51,390 nt of DNA from Gammaproteobacteria bacterium (GCA_029863125.1 JAOTWB010000015.1:1-51390), one strand, 5' to 3'; positions 29,803-39,205 are shown, numbered from the stretch's first letter. The notes: generated from the sequence alone by a model not told the origin. Numbers and translations are program-made.

Positions 29803-30264
29803 TCACGTGTCCGCGTCAAATCGCGTTCGGAATGTAAAAGCCGCTGGTGTGGGTCCATTTTGCCACAATAATTCGAATCTCTTTTGTGCTTCGGTTTCGG
29901 TGGGTATATGTCCTGCATCGATCCACCAGAGAACGAGCGGCGACTTTGTCGGGCGCTCGAACCATTCGGCACGCTGCTGCACGGCTGCGACGTGGTTTGA
30001 TCGGTATACATAGGCTTCGAGAGCCTCGATTGACTCCCAGACCGACAGATTGAACAGGATCAGCTCGTCCTCAAACGCCCGCACTGAAGTTGCGTCGCCC
30101 TCCTCCGTCTGCAGTCGCCATACAAAGCCCGGAGACGAGTCTGCCAATGCGTTGAGTGGCTCCAGGCGGGCGGCAAAACCCTCCATCAGCGGATCCTCGA
30201 GAGGCGCACGCATCCGCGCTATGTTGGCCTGGGCGAGATGGAATTTGCTTGTCACAACGGCCAT
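29803..30264 (-). CDS. DUF3291 family protein
   Basis: The product has 153 aa, a dimeric alpha/beta-barrel-like protein. The DUF3291 features are the N-terminal HLAQANIARMRAPLEDP, then a SPGFVWRLQTEEGD segment, LFNLSVWESIEAL and the late WWIDAGHIPTETEAQKR. The family is related in shape to antibiotic-biosynthesis monooxygenases and has no defined activity. The SWIM gene follows at once. Confidence 0.88.
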   Translation of the reverse strand: MAVVTSKFHLAQANIARMRAPLEDPLMEGFAARLEPLNALADSSPGFVWRLQTEEGDATSVRAFEDELILFNLSVWESIEALEAYVYRSNHVAAVQQRAEWFERPTKSPLVLWWIDAGHIPTETEAQKRFELLWQNGPTPAAFTFRTRFDADT

Positions 30265-30304
30265 TCTACAGGGCGTTGTCGGTTTGCGTAATCAGACCTG
30301 CCAT

Positions 30305-30696
30305 CTACGCCGCCTGCGTCAATTTGAAGAATAGGTACGGCATGACGGCGACCCACACGAGGAACAACACCCAAACCCGGCCCTGCAAGAGATTGTAGTC
30401 TGCGACGAGGCGACTGAAAGAACGGCCGGGCACGAAGTGACCAAAACCTAACTCGAATACTATCGTCATGACAAACCAGAGTAATCCGACGGTCCAGGCT
30501 GATGCGCCGACTCCAACGGCCAAGCCCGTTGCAACAGCCAGACGACAATGCCAGTGAAGACGATGGCGGTCACCGTTGAGACCTGGTGTGCGGCGAGTTC
30601 CGATACACTTTTTCCATATGTATTCTCACGGAGCACGCCGTTTATGATTGCGACGACGGCAAGCAGAATCCAGCAAAGTGCGTGCCGGGCAAGCAC
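30305..30696 (-). pseudogene. Frameshifted small membrane protein gene
   Basis: Two adjoining open frames look like halves of one four-helix protein. The first (start 30696) reads MLARHALCWILLAVVAIING and on to VVWLLQRAWPLES, then loses sense. The second supplies SAWTVGLLWFVMTIVFELGF and ends at TQAA. The switch lies at about 30500-30515. The combined span of 392 bases is one short of a multiple of three, so one base is missing or two are extra. From memory, an uninterrupted small membrane protein of this layout occurs in other proteobacteria. A sequencing error is an equally good explanation. Confidence 0.65.
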
Positions 30697-30702
30697 CGGC
30701 TG

Positions 30703-31074
30703 CTAGTCCAGCGGCCTGAATTGGTTGTTCGGTCCAGGCGTCAGATAGACAATCTGGCATGGTTCCAGGATGTCCACCCGGTGCCACGCTCCCTTCGGCA
30801 CGACCAGCCCGTCCCCCGGCCGCATTTCGATGTCGTCGTCATCTGTATCCAGGAAAACGACCCTGGCGCGGCCGGCAACCAGGTACAAGACTTCGTCGCC
30901 GTCGGGGTGCATCTCGCCGCCATGAGGAGAGTTCTCGGACATTGCGGCGACACCGAAGGTGATTCCATCGAAGGGAACCGGGGGATCGGGTCTCTCCGGA
31001 ATCTTCGAAGCCCGCAGGTCGTAATCGAGACCTATCGTGTGGGTGCGGGGGTCGAATCTTGTCCGGCCGGTCAT
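30703..31074 (-). CDS. Cupin domain protein
   Basis: The product has 123 aa and a single cupin barrel. Cupin motif 1 is visible as HGGEMHPDGDEVLYLVAGRA and motif 2 as PGDGLVVPKGAWHRV, with His and Glu positions suited to a metal site. The activity is unknown. ATG 31074 overlaps the stop of the small membrane gene by 4 bases (ATGA), so translation is coupled; 18 bases of open frame further upstream are not used. Confidence 0.87.
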   Translation of the reverse strand: MTGRTRFDPRTHTIGLDYDLRASKIPERPDPPVPFDGITFGVAAMSENSPHGGEMHPDGDEVLYLVAGRARVVFLDTDDDDIEMRPGDGLVVPKGAWHRVDILEPCQIVYLTPGPNNQFRPLD

Positions 31075-31256
31075 TTTATCCGGAAAGCCCAAACGGCCAA
31101 TGCGCCCGGGATGATCAGGGCGACCCAGGAAACCAGCATCGGGACCACATAGTCATCGACCTGGATCGACATGCCGTACACGATTCTCAGCAAGTGGGCC
31201 AGGGCAACCAGGGCAAAGAGCGTGCCCGATACAACACAGTATTGTTTGTGTCCCAT
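31071..31256 (-). CDS. Small two-helix membrane protein
   Basis: The product has 61 aa with hydrophobic segments at about residues 8-26 and 38-58, ending in RIK. ATG 31256 is preferred over TTG 31268 because GAGG lies 6 bases before it. It is coupled to the cupin gene by a 4-base overlap and lies 22 bases after the DUF4404 gene. I do not recognise a named family. Confidence 0.7.
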   Translation of the reverse strand: MGHKQYCVVSGTLFALVALAHLLRIVYGMSIQVDDYVVPMLVSWVALIIPGALAVWAFRIK

Positions 31257-31278
31257 AGCATTCCTCAACGAATTATTC

Positions 31279-31542
31279 TCAAATTCCCATGCGAACGAGT
31301 ACGTCTATAACCTCGCGCATGAAGCGTTCGATCGTCGGGTGTTCTGCGGCGAAGTTGGTCTCCAGTTCCCTGGCTTTTTCCAATACAGACTCCGATTCCG
31401 CACGATGCCCTTCAGGGTCCAGCAAATCATCAATGTCGGAGTCCAGATCCCGCACAGCGGCGAGGGTATCGTCGTCCAGTTCCGTCTTCTGTATTTCGTT
31501 CCGGAGTCTGGCCAGTAAATCTCGGATCTCTTTGTTGCTCAT
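31279..31542 (-). CDS. DUF4404 family protein
   Basis: The product has 87 aa and is acidic and helical. The N-terminus MSNKEIRDLLARLRNEIQKT and the C-terminal EHPTIERFMREVIDVLVRMG match the short DUF4404 family of proteobacteria, which has no known function. It begins 8 bases after trpS stops and is probably cotranscribed with it. Confidence 0.88.
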   Translation of the reverse strand: MSNKEIRDLLARLRNEIQKTELDDDTLAAVRDLDSDIDDLLDPEGHRAESESVLEKARELETNFAAEHPTIERFMREVIDVLVRMGI

Positions 31543-31550
31543 GGTCCTGC

Positions 31551-32561
31551 TTATCCCAGCTGTCGAATTCCTATCGCGTTACGAATTTCCGCCATGTACG
31601 GTACGGCAATTTCCCGTGCCCGTTCAGCACCTTTCTTTAGCTCCGCCTCGACAATCGCCGGATCAGCGATAAGGCGCTGGTATTCGTCGCGAGCGGGCTT
31701 AATGTGGTCATTAACGTATTCGAACAATTTTTGCTTCATCTCTCCCCAGGCGACACCCTCGGCATAGAGCTTTTCGACCTCCGCCGTTTCCTCAGGCGTC
31801 GCAAACGCTTTGTAGATGTCGAAGATCGTGCTGCCCTTTGTATCTTTTGGCTCGCCCGGTTCAAGACTGTTGGTTTTGATTTTCATTATCAGTTTTCTGA
31901 GAGGCTTCTCCGACGCGAACAGGGGGATCGTGTTGTTGTAGCTCTTGCTCATCTTGCGCCCGTCCAGTCCTGCGAGGACCGCCGTGTGCTCGCTAATGAC
32001 CGGATCCGGTAGCATGAATATGTCACCGTAATGATGATTGAATCGTTGCGCGATATCCCGCGCCATTTCGACATGTTGTTTCTGGTCTCGGCCGACCGGG
32101 ACTTTTGTCGATTTGAACATCAGGATGTCTGCCGCCATCAGGATCGGGTAGCTGTACAGGGCCATGGTGATGCCCTTGTCAGGGTCCTTATTGCCACTGT
32201 CGATGTTCGCCTGGACTGCCGCTTTGTAGGAGTGGGCCCGGTTCATCAGGCCCTTGGCCGTCATGCTCGTGAGGATCCAGGTCAGTTCAGTAATTTCCGG
32301 AATATCGGACTGCCGGTAGAAGGTCGCGTGTTCCGTATCGAGGCCCAATGCCATCCACGCGGCCGCGATCTCCAGCGTTGATCTGCTGATCTGGTCCGGG
32401 TCGCCGCTTTTCGCCAGAGCATGAAAGTCGGCAAGGAAATAGTAGTTCTTTTTTTTCGGATCTTTGCTCGCCGCAATCCCCGGGCGAATCGCGCCAACGT
32501 AATTGCCGATGTGCGGCGTTCCCGTCGTGGTAATCCCCGTGAGGTAAATCTCCTGCGTCAT
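31551..32561 (-). CDS. trpS: Tryptophan--tRNA ligase
   Basis: This class Ic synthetase charges tRNA-Trp. The product has 336 aa. The HIGH-type motif HIGN is at residues 17-20 after GITTTGTP, and KMSKS appears intact in GRKMSKSYNN near residue 205. SVPVGRDQ-like contact residues are seen as KVPVGRDQKQHVEM. The ATG follows the ggt stop by 3 bases (TAGGGAATG), so its ribosome site lies in the end of ggt. Confidence 0.97.
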   Translation of the reverse strand: MTQEIYLTGITTTGTPHIGNYVGAIRPGIAASKDPKKKNYYFLADFHALAKSGDPDQISRSTLEIAAAWMALGLDTEHATFYRQSDIPEITELTWILTSMTAKGLMNRAHSYKAAVQANIDSGNKDPDKGITMALYSYPILMAADILMFKSTKVPVGRDQKQHVEMARDIAQRFNHHYGDIFMLPDPVISEHTAVLAGLDGRKMSKSYNNTIPLFASEKPLRKLIMKIKTNSLEPGEPKDTKGSTIFDIYKAFATPEETAEVEKLYAEGVAWGEMKQKLFEYVNDHIKPARDEYQRLIADPAIVEAELKKGAERAREIAVPYMAEIRNAIGIRQLG

Positions 32562-32564
32562 TCC

Positions 32565-34277
32565 CTAGTATCCTGCCGCCTGCCCGTCTTTGCGTACTTC
32601 GGACGCGCCATAATACACGCCTTGCTCGTGATCCCACATGATCGCCTGATAACCCCCGAAACTGCCGTCGCTCGGACCGATCGTATGCCCCAGCGCCTCC
32701 AGCGCCTCACGCGTACCTGCGCTGAACGTGCTTTCCATGTGAACGATACCGCCATCGTTCATCGTTGTGCCCGTTGGTTCCGACGACCCCGTGTGATTGA
32801 TGCGCGCAGCATCTCCCGCTTCCTGCAGGTTCATGCCGAAATCGACGAGGTTGACAATGACCTGCGCGTGCCCCTGGGGCTGCATTGCACCGCCCATTAA
32901 ACCAAAACTAATCAATGGCTTACCGTCTTTCATCACGAAGGCAGGGATGATCGTGTGGAACGGACGCTTGCCGCCTGCAACGACGTTCGCGCGGCCTTCT
33001 TCAAGCGCAAAAAGCTCGGCGCGATCCTGCAGGACGAAGCCGAGTTCGCCCGGCGTCATGCCGGACCCCATGCCCCTGTAATTGCTTTGTATCAGCGACA
33101 CCATATTGCCCGCCTTATCGGCGACCGTCAGGTAAATCGTGTCACCGTGTTCGAGTATTGCGTCGCCCGGCGGCAGCCGTTTCGAGGCCTGCGTGGATGA
33201 GATCAGCTTGCGGCGCTCGTCGGCATAGTCTTTCGAAATCAATCGAGCGACCGGCACGTCGACAAAGTCCATGTCCGCGTAGTAGCGGGCGCGATCCTCG
33301 AAGGCAAGCTTCTTGGCTTCAACAAGCGTATGCAGGTACTCGGCACTTCCAAAGCCCATCGCTGCAATGTCGTAGCCCTCCAGGATATTAAGAATTTGCA
33401 GCGCGGCGATGCCCTGGCCGTTCGGCGGTAACTCGTAAACGTCCCAGCCGCGGTAGTTAGTCGAAACCGGCGTGACCCATTCCGACTCATGCGCCGCCAG
33501 GTCATCGTAGCTCAGCAAACCACCCTGCTCTGCCATGTAAGCGTCGATCTTTCTCGCAATATCACCTTTGTAGAATTCGTCTCTGCCTTTCGCTGCAATA
33601 GCTTCATAGGTTTTTGCCAATCGCAGATTTCGGAACATCTCGCCCTTTTTCGGCATCCTGCCATTGGGCATATAGGTCTCCGCAAACCCCGGGTATTTCC
33701 CGATGCGATCAACACTGCGCGACAGGTAGTAAGCAATGACTTCGGACACCGGAAAGCCTTCACGGGCGTATCGGATAGCAGGTGCCAGAATGTCACGCAT
33801 CGGCAGGCTTCCGTAGCGTTCATGCAATTCAAACCATCCATCGACAGCACCGGGCACACTCACCGGCAGCGGGCCAAACGGCGGGATCCTGTCGAGGCCC
33901 TTCTCGCGAAAATACTCGAGCGTCATCGCTTTCGGCGCTCGTCCCGAGGCGTTCAGTCCCGTGAGTTCTTTTTTTTCGGCGTCCCAGACGATCGCGAACA
34001 GGTCTCCGCCAATGCCGCAGCCCGTGGGCTCCATGAGTCCCAGTGCGGCATTGGCCGCGATGGCCGCATCAACTGCGCTGCCGCCCGCTTTCAAAATATC
34101 GAGCGCAATCTGTGTTGCAAGCGGCTGACTCGTCGCCGCCATGCCTTGTGGCGCGATAACCTCCGAGCGGGAAGCAAGCGCGCGACCGGTCACCCGATCG
34201 TATCCCGGCTCAGATGCCAAACCGGGAAGCCCGTAAACCAACAATGCAATGCCTGTCGACCATGAAATTCGCTTCAT
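32565..34277 (-). CDS. ggt: Gamma-glutamyltransferase
   Basis: Ggt is a periplasmic Ntn hydrolase that cleaves the gamma-glutamyl bond of glutathione and related peptides after self-processing. The product has 570 aa with a signal peptide ending near GLASE. The autocleavage and nucleophile threonine is T380 in HGDTIYLTV, and the glycine-rich GLMGGAMQPQGH segment is present. ATG 34277 is preferred over an upstream start at 34310: GGAG lies 6 bases before it and it begins the signal peptide. Glutathione recycling or gamma-glutamyl scavenging is the likely role. Confidence 0.95.
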   Translation of the reverse strand: MKRISWSTGIALLVYGLPGLASEPGYDRVTGRALASRSEVIAPQGMAATSQPLATQIALDILKAGGSAVDAAIAANAALGLMEPTGCGIGGDLFAIVWDAEKKELTGLNASGRAPKAMTLEYFREKGLDRIPPFGPLPVSVPGAVDGWFELHERYGSLPMRDILAPAIRYAREGFPVSEVIAYYLSRSVDRIGKYPGFAETYMPNGRMPKKGEMFRNLRLAKTYEAIAAKGRDEFYKGDIARKIDAYMAEQGGLLSYDDLAAHESEWVTPVSTNYRGWDVYELPPNGQGIAALQILNILEGYDIAAMGFGSAEYLHTLVEAKKLAFEDRARYYADMDFVDVPVARLISKDYADERRKLISSTQASKRLPPGDAILEHGDTIYLTVADKAGNMVSLIQSNYRGMGSGMTPGELGFVLQDRAELFALEEGRANVVAGGKRPFHTIIPAFVMKDGKPLISFGLMGGAMQPQGHAQVIVNLVDFGMNLQEAGDAARINHTGSSEPTGTTMNDGGIVHMESTFSAGTREALEALGHTIGPSDGSFGGYQAIMWDHEQGVYYGASEVRKDGQAAGY

Positions 34278-34344
34278 CCTTTGCTCCACTCCCCTGTAGG
34301 AGGGGGTCAATCATGGCACTCGCAGACGGCGCCAGCAACAGGGT

Positions 34345-35703
34345 ATGATCTTCTTTATGAAAAGCGACTATACCGACAAGAATTCGTCACTCGGGTCTTT
34401 GTACGGAGACCATCTCGAGACCATTACCGCACGGCACGATCACGCCCTGGAACAAGCGGGCGCAAGCCACGTGCTTATATATTCAGGAAACCCGAAAGTC
34501 GCGTTTCTCGATGATCACTACTATCCGTTCAAGGCCAATCCGCACTTCGTCAGCTGGGTGCCGCTGACGCGTCTGCCGTTCTCCTACCTTATCTACACGC
34601 CCGGCGAGGCGCCGGTTCTCCTCTATTTTCAACCTCAGGACTACTGGCACGTCGTGCCCGGCACGCCGGACGGCTACTGGACCCGGCACTTCGACATACG
34701 AATCGTGAATGCGATTGAAGACATCGCTGCGCATCTGCCCAAACAGCGTGAGAAATGCATCGTAATCGGTGAAATTGACGACGAAGCGATGGCGTTTGGC
34801 ATCGAGCGGGTCAATCCCAACACGGCCATCAACATTCTGCATTATGCGCGCGGCATCAAGACGGACTATGAACTCGCCGTCATGCGCCTCGCTGCAGAAC
34901 GCGGTGCAGCGGGACATCGTGCGGCGGAGGCGGCGTTTCGCGAGGGACGTTCGGAGTTCGACATTCACCGCTCGTATTGCGAGGCGGTCAGCCATACTGA
35001 TGAAGAACTACCCTACGGTAATATCGTGGCATTGAATGAGCACGGTGCCGTGCTGCATTACACGGATCTCGATCGCGCCTCTCCTGCGGTCACTGTTTCG
35101 TTCCTTATCGATGCCGGTGCACAGGTACACGGCTATGCCTCGGACATCACGCGCACCTATTCCTTCGGTGATATGCGTTTTCAGGGCCTGATCGATCGCA
35201 TTGACCGCATGCAACAGGAAATCGTTGCCAAGGTTGAAGTCGGCGTCGACTATCGCGATTTGCATGTCAACACGCACAGGATGCTCGCCGAGGTCCTCGT
35301 GGACACCGAACTCGCAAAGGGCGACCCTGACACGCTGCTCGAAACAGGCGTCACGTCGGCGTTTTTCCCCCACGGGCTGGGTCATCTTCTTGGCATTCAG
35401 GTTCACGACGTCGGCGGCTTCATGGAGAACGAGTCCGGCACGACGATCGATCCGCCCAGCGGGCATCCGTTCCTCAGGCTTACCCGTGTGCTCGAGCAAA
35501 ACATGGTGTTGACTATCGAGCCGGGCCTGTATGTTATCGATATGCTCCTCGAGAATCTGCGCGGCACGCCGGCCGAGAAGCTTGTTAAGTGGGATACGAT
35601 AGACTGGCTGCGGCCCTTCGGCGGCATCCGCATCGAGGATGACGTCCGCGTTCTGGTCAACGATAGGGAGAATCTGACTCGCGACGCTTTTGCTCTGCTT
35701 TGA
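34345..35703 (+). CDS. pepQ: Xaa-Pro dipeptidase (prolidase) PepQ
   Basis: PepQ is a dinuclear-metal peptidase (pita-bread fold) that splits dipeptides ending in proline. The product has 452 aa. The five metal ligands are D256, D267 (DAGAQVHGYASD), H343 (PHGLGH), E392 (TIEPGLY) and E431 (RIEDDV), which match the E. coli set. The start is ATG 34345 or 34357; neither has a well-spaced ribosome site. Its last 47 bases overlap the end of the convergent SDR gene. Confidence 0.95.
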   Translation: MIFFMKSDYTDKNSSLGSLYGDHLETITARHDHALEQAGASHVLIYSGNPKVAFLDDHYYPFKANPHFVSWVPLTRLPFSYLIYTPGEAPVLLYFQPQDYWHVVPGTPDGYWTRHFDIRIVNAIEDIAAHLPKQREKCIVIGEIDDEAMAFGIERVNPNTAINILHYARGIKTDYELAVMRLAAERGAAGHRAAEAAFREGRSEFDIHRSYCEAVSHTDEELPYGNIVALNEHGAVLHYTDLDRASPAVTVSFLIDAGAQVHGYASDITRTYSFGDMRFQGLIDRIDRMQQEIVAKVEVGVDYRDLHVNTHRMLAEVLVDTELAKGDPDTLLETGVTSAFFPHGLGHLLGIQVHDVGGFMENESGTTIDPPSGHPFLRLTRVLEQNMVLTIEPGLYVIDMLLENLRGTPAEKLVKWDTIDWLRPFGGIRIEDDVRVLVNDRENLTRDAFALL

Positions 35704-36499
35704 GTTTTTTCTTCACCCTTTGGCCCTTGCGCTCCAGCATCGGCCTCATTTGTCGGCCAACCCATGGCATCAGGTAAGACACGGTCGCAAGAATCCCGCT
35801 GATCGGAGGCATTGCCTTTTCAGTAATGTTGTTGCCGCAAAGGTCGAGAATGGTCTGCGCGACTTCTTGAGCGGTACTCATCGGCTGTGAGAATGTGATG
35901 TCAGACACTTTGTTCATGTCCGACATGATAAACGCGGTGTTTACGGGACCGGGCGACACGAGTCCGACTTTTATCTTGCTGCCGCGCAGTTCTTCGGCCA
36001 GCGCCAGGGTGAATGCGCGCAAACCTGCTTTCGTGGCTGAATAAGTCGCTGCGCCAGGGACTGGCGTTCGGCCCGCAAGGGATCCGACATTGATGATTGC
36101 GCCTTCACCGGATTCCCGGAGATACGGCAAAGCAATACGACTTAGCATGATGGGCGCCCGCAGATTTACGTCGACGACTCTCGCCAGCTCCGTGGCGTCA
36201 ACCTCTTCGACGCTGCCGCGCGCGTGATAGCCGGCATTGTTCACGAGGATGTCGATGCGCCCGAACTCGAACTGCGACTTTTTGAACACATCAATGCAGG
36301 CATCCGCGTCGGTTACGTCCATCGCGAATATTTCGACTTTTGTCTTGTCGCGTAAGGCTTCGGCGACTGCCTCGAGGTTCTTCTTGCCGCGCGCCACAAG
36401 CATCAGGTTCGCGCCAGCTTCGGCAAACAGGCGTGCAGTGGCAGCACCCACGCCCTCCGATCCGCCCGTGATGATCACGGTCTTGTCTTTGAAAATCAT
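35657..36499 (-). CDS. Short-chain dehydrogenase/reductase
   Basis: The product has 280 aa, a classical SDR. The nucleotide-binding TGGSEGVG is at residues 11-18, NNAG follows strand 4, and the catalytic motif is an INVGS serine followed by YSATKAG. The C-terminal tail is basic and hydrophobic (VSYLMPWVGRQMRPMLERKG), resembling membrane-associated 3-ketosphinganine-reductase-like SDRs, a weak hint towards sphingoid-base metabolism. The substrate is not established. Its 3' end overlaps pepQ. Confidence 0.9.
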   Translation of the reverse strand: MIFKDKTVIITGGSEGVGAATARLFAEAGANLMLVARGKKNLEAVAEALRDKTKVEIFAMDVTDADACIDVFKKSQFEFGRIDILVNNAGYHARGSVEEVDATELARVVDVNLRAPIMLSRIALPYLRESGEGAIINVGSLAGRTPVPGAATYSATKAGLRAFTLALAEELRGSKIKVGLVSPGPVNTAFIMSDMNKVSDITFSQPMSTAQEVAQTILDLCGNNITEKAMPPISGILATVSYLMPWVGRQMRPMLERKGQRVKKKLKAEQKRRESDSPYR

Positions 36500-36589
36500 T
36501 CGGAAATACTACCACTCATCAATTGAACAGTGGTGGAAGATCTAGAATGTATCTTGCGGCGAATTGCCGGCGATCGGCGCCAGAGACCG

Positions 36590-36973
36590 TCAGAGTCCGA
36601 TGTAACCCTTGATTTTTTTCCACAAGCTCGACTCCCATCCATAAACATCGAGCTGCTCATCGCCCAGCGTTGCGACAGGCATTGTCGTGTCGGGCGGCGG
36701 AGCTTCGTTCGCGGCTACGTCTTCCGGCCGCAGTTCGAGCTTGCCCGTCTTGCCATCCACCGGGTCCGTCAGACCGTCGACAGCCAGGCTCAGGTAGGGC
36801 AACACGTTGTCGTCGACGATGTCGTCGAGAAACACGGCGTCCGGATCGAATGCCTCTTTCGACAGGAATACGCATTCATCAAAGGACTTTTCGCTGCTAA
36901 TGGCTCTATTCCCGTGAAGATATGAGCAATTACTGTAAGGTGAATGGCCACGTATCGCTGTGAGACGACTCAC
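36590..36973 (-). CDS. Unrecognised ORF, 3' part coding-like
   Basis: The open frame has 127 codons. From about residue 26 on, codon use is like that of its neighbours, and the peptide is acidic (DPDAVFLDDIVDDNVLPYLS) and ends in WKKIKGYIGL. The first 25 codons (SRLTAIRGHSPYSN...) look non-coding, so the true start is unclear or the gene is a truncated remnant. No ribosome site is convincing. It sits between the SDR gene and the rplQ terminator. I do not recognise a family. Confidence 0.45.
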   Translation of the reverse strand: MSRLTAIRGHSPYSNCSYLHGNRAISSEKSFDECVFLSKEAFDPDAVFLDDIVDDNVLPYLSLAVDGLTDPVDGKTGKLELRPEDVAANEAPPPDTTMPVATLGDEQLDVYGWESSLWKKIKGYIGL

Positions 36974-37033
36974 AAGACGCCAAATTCAAATATTTTCCCA
37001 TTTTTTTCAATGTCTTATGGATGTCATTCGGCA

Positions 37034-37063
37034 TAAAAAAACCGGGCAAATGCCCGGTTTTTT
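37034..37063 (-). terminator. Intrinsic terminator after rplQ
   Basis: The arms CCGGGCA and TGCCCGG, with a 2-base loop, are flanked by a run of A on one side and T on the other, so the structure could work in both directions. It lies 60 bases beyond the rplQ stop and closes the ribosomal cluster on the transcribed strand. Confidence 0.93.
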
Positions 37064-37122
37064 CCGCTCTCGGCGTGGCCAAGAGCGCAATTCACTCATC
37101 CGCTTAAGCAAAATCCACGGCC

Positions 37123-37503
37123 TCAATCCTCGACGACAACTTCGGCAGCCTGTTCCGTCATCATGACAATAGCCATCGGTGCGGCGTCACCGGGACGGGG
37201 ACCTGTTTTCAGGATCCGCAGATAACCACCGGGACGTTCTTTGAAGCGCGGGCCTATTTCCGTAAAGAGCTTCCCGACAGCTTCTTTGTCACGCAGGCGA
37301 TCGAAGGCCAGGCGCCGATTCGCAACGCTGTCATTTTTTGCCAGCGTGATCAGCGGCTCGACAACGCGACGCAGCTCTTTAGCTTTGGGCAGCGTGGTCT
37401 TGATCGTCTCATGCTTCAGCATTGACGTCGCCATGTTGCGAAACATGGCGCTACGATGTGAACTGGTTCGACCCAGTCGGCGACCGGATTTTCTATGGCG
37501 CAT
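37123..37503 (-). CDS. rplQ: 50S ribosomal protein L17
   Basis: The product has 126 aa, a 50S surface protein near the exit tunnel. The N-terminal [20 protein letters not shown] is typical, and the fold continues through [19 protein letters not shown]. It is the last gene of the alpha operon, directly before the terminator. A 51-base gap separates it from rpoA. Confidence 0.98.
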   Translation of the reverse strand: MRHRKSGRRLGRTSSHRSAMFRNMATSMLKHETIKTTLPKAKELRRVVEPLITLAKNDSVANRRLAFDRLRDKEAVGKLFTEIGPRFKERPGGYLRILKTGPRPGDAAPMAIVMMTEQAAEVVVED

Positions 37504-37554
37504 TTGTCTTTCCTAAATATCGATTACACAACGCGAGCCGATGCTCGAGATGCA

Positions 37555-38556
37555 TTACATCATTAGCTCATGCTCGGGGCGGAGACTTGCCGGCGGCCAG
37601 TTGTCCAGATGCATTCCCAGACCGAGACCGTGACCTTCCAGTACTTCCTTGATTTCTGTTAAAGATTTCTTGCCGAGGTTGGGCGTTCGCAGCAGCTCGA
37701 CTTCCGTCCGCTGTACCAGGTCGCCGATATACATGATGTTTTCCGCCTTGAGACAGTTCGCAGAACGAACCGTGAGCTCGAGTTCATCCACAGGACGCAA
37801 TAGAATCGGATCAACCTGGCTTTCCGCCTGAGCGCCAACGCCTTCTTCCTGCCCTTGCAGATCAACGAAGACTGACAGCTGATCTTTGAGAATGCTGCCG
37901 GCCCGGCGGATCGCTTCTTCCGGATCGATCGTGCCATTCGTTTCGATGTCGATCAGAAGCTTGTCGAGATCGGTGCGTTGTTCAACACGGGCCGCTTCGA
38001 CGTTGTAAGTGACACGATTAACGGGGCTGAACGACGCGTCAAGCATCAGGCGGCCAATGGGGCCGGTCTGATCTTCAAACGACGGGCGCTGCGTTGCCGG
38101 GCGGTAACCGCGGCCGCGCTCGACTTTGAGCAGCATGTTCAATTCGCCAGCCTTGGTCAGGTTAGCAATGACCAATTCGGGATTCATGATCTCGACATCG
38201 TGGTCGAGCTGAATATCTCCGGCGGTGACCGGGCCCGGACCTTTCTTCGACAAGCGAAGTTCAGCTGTGTCACGCGTGTTCATCGTAACCGCAACCTGCT
38301 TGAGGCTCAAAAGAATATCGACAACATCTTCCTGCACGCCTTCGATACTGGTGTACTCGTGGAGTACCCCCTCGATCTCCGCTTCGGTAATCGCGGCGCC
38401 GGGCATAGACGACAGCAGAATGCGGCGCAGCGCATTGCCGAGCGTATGGCCAAAACCGCGTTCGAATGGTTCGATCGTGACTTTTGCTTGCAGATCGCTG
38501 ACCGGCGTTACTTTTACAACGCGCGGTTTCAGAAATTCGTGTACTGATTCCTGCAT
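37555..38556 (-). CDS. rpoA: RNA polymerase alpha subunit
   Basis: The product has 333 aa. The N-terminal assembly domain ([20 protein letters not shown] near residues 32-51) dimerises and recruits beta and beta'. The C-terminal domain ([15 protein letters not shown] and the [14 protein letters not shown] helix) contacts UP elements and activators; the UP-element arginine (R265 region) lies in LTVRSANCL. It is 18 bases downstream of rpsD. Confidence 0.99.
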   Translation of the reverse strand: MQESVHEFLKPRVVKVTPVSDLQAKVTIEPFERGFGHTLGNALRRILLSSMPGAAITEAEIEGVLHEYTSIEGVQEDVVDILLSLKQVAVTMNTRDTAELRLSKKGPGPVTAGDIQLDHDVEIMNPELVIANLTKAGELNMLLKVERGRGYRPATQRPSFEDQTGPIGRLMLDASFSPVNRVTYNVEAARVEQRTDLDKLLIDIETNGTIDPEEAIRRAGSILKDQLSVFVDLQGQEEGVGAQAESQVDPILLRPVDELELTVRSANCLKAENIMYIGDLVQRTEVELLRTPNLGKKSLTEIKEVLEGHGLGLGMHLDNWPPASLRPEHELMM

Positions 38557-38574
38557 GGGTAAAGACCCTCCTGA

Positions 38575-39195
38575 CTACTTCGAGTACAGCTCGACGACAA
38601 GGTTTTCATTAATATCGGGGAGAATATCTTCCCGATCCGGTAACGATTTCAACACACCCGCCATTTTCTTTGCGTCGACATCGACCCATTCGGGCAGGCC
38701 GACCTGGTTCGCTATTTCTAATGCGCTTTGAATACGAAGCTGTTTCTTCGCCTTCTCCCTAACGTTGATGGCATCGCCGGCTTTGAGCTGAGCGGACGGG
38801 ATGTTCACAACCTTGCCGTTCACCTCGATGCTCTTATGACTGACAAGCTGGCGTGCTTCGGCGCGCGTGGCGGCGAAGCCCATGCGATAAACAATGTTAT
38901 CGAGGCGACCCTCGAGAAGTCGCAGCAGGTTTTCACCTGTTGAGCCCTTCAGCTGCGCAGCACGTTTGTAGTAATTGCGGAACTGCCTCTCGAGCACGCC
39001 ATACATGCGACGGAGCTTCTGTTTCTCGCGCAGCTGCAAACCGTAATCCGACATGCGCGGTCGACGTTGTGTCGGCCCGCCTGGCGGCACTTCCAGCTTG
39101 CACTTCGATTCCAGCGGCCTTACGCCGCTTTTCAAAAACAGGTCCGTACCTTCGCGGCGGGACAGTTTGCATTTTGGTCCTAAATATCTTGCCAT
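38575..39195 (-). CDS. rpsD: 30S ribosomal protein S4
   Basis: The product has 206 aa, a 16S rRNA primary binder and, in E. coli, translational repressor of the alpha operon. The S4 RNA-binding domain is visible around [20 protein letters not shown]. The N-terminal [20 protein letters not shown] is the C- type, without the zinc-binding cysteines. Confidence 0.99.
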   Translation of the reverse strand: MARYLGPKCKLSRREGTDLFLKSGVRPLESKCKLEVPPGGPTQRRPRMSDYGLQLREKQKLRRMYGVLERQFRNYYKRAAQLKGSTGENLLRLLEGRLDNIVYRMGFAATRAEARQLVSHKSIEVNGKVVNIPSAQLKAGDAINVREKAKKQLRIQSALEIANQVGLPEWVDVDAKKMAGVLKSLPDREDILPDINENLVVELYSK

Positions 39196-39205
39196 TATTC
39201 AGCCT

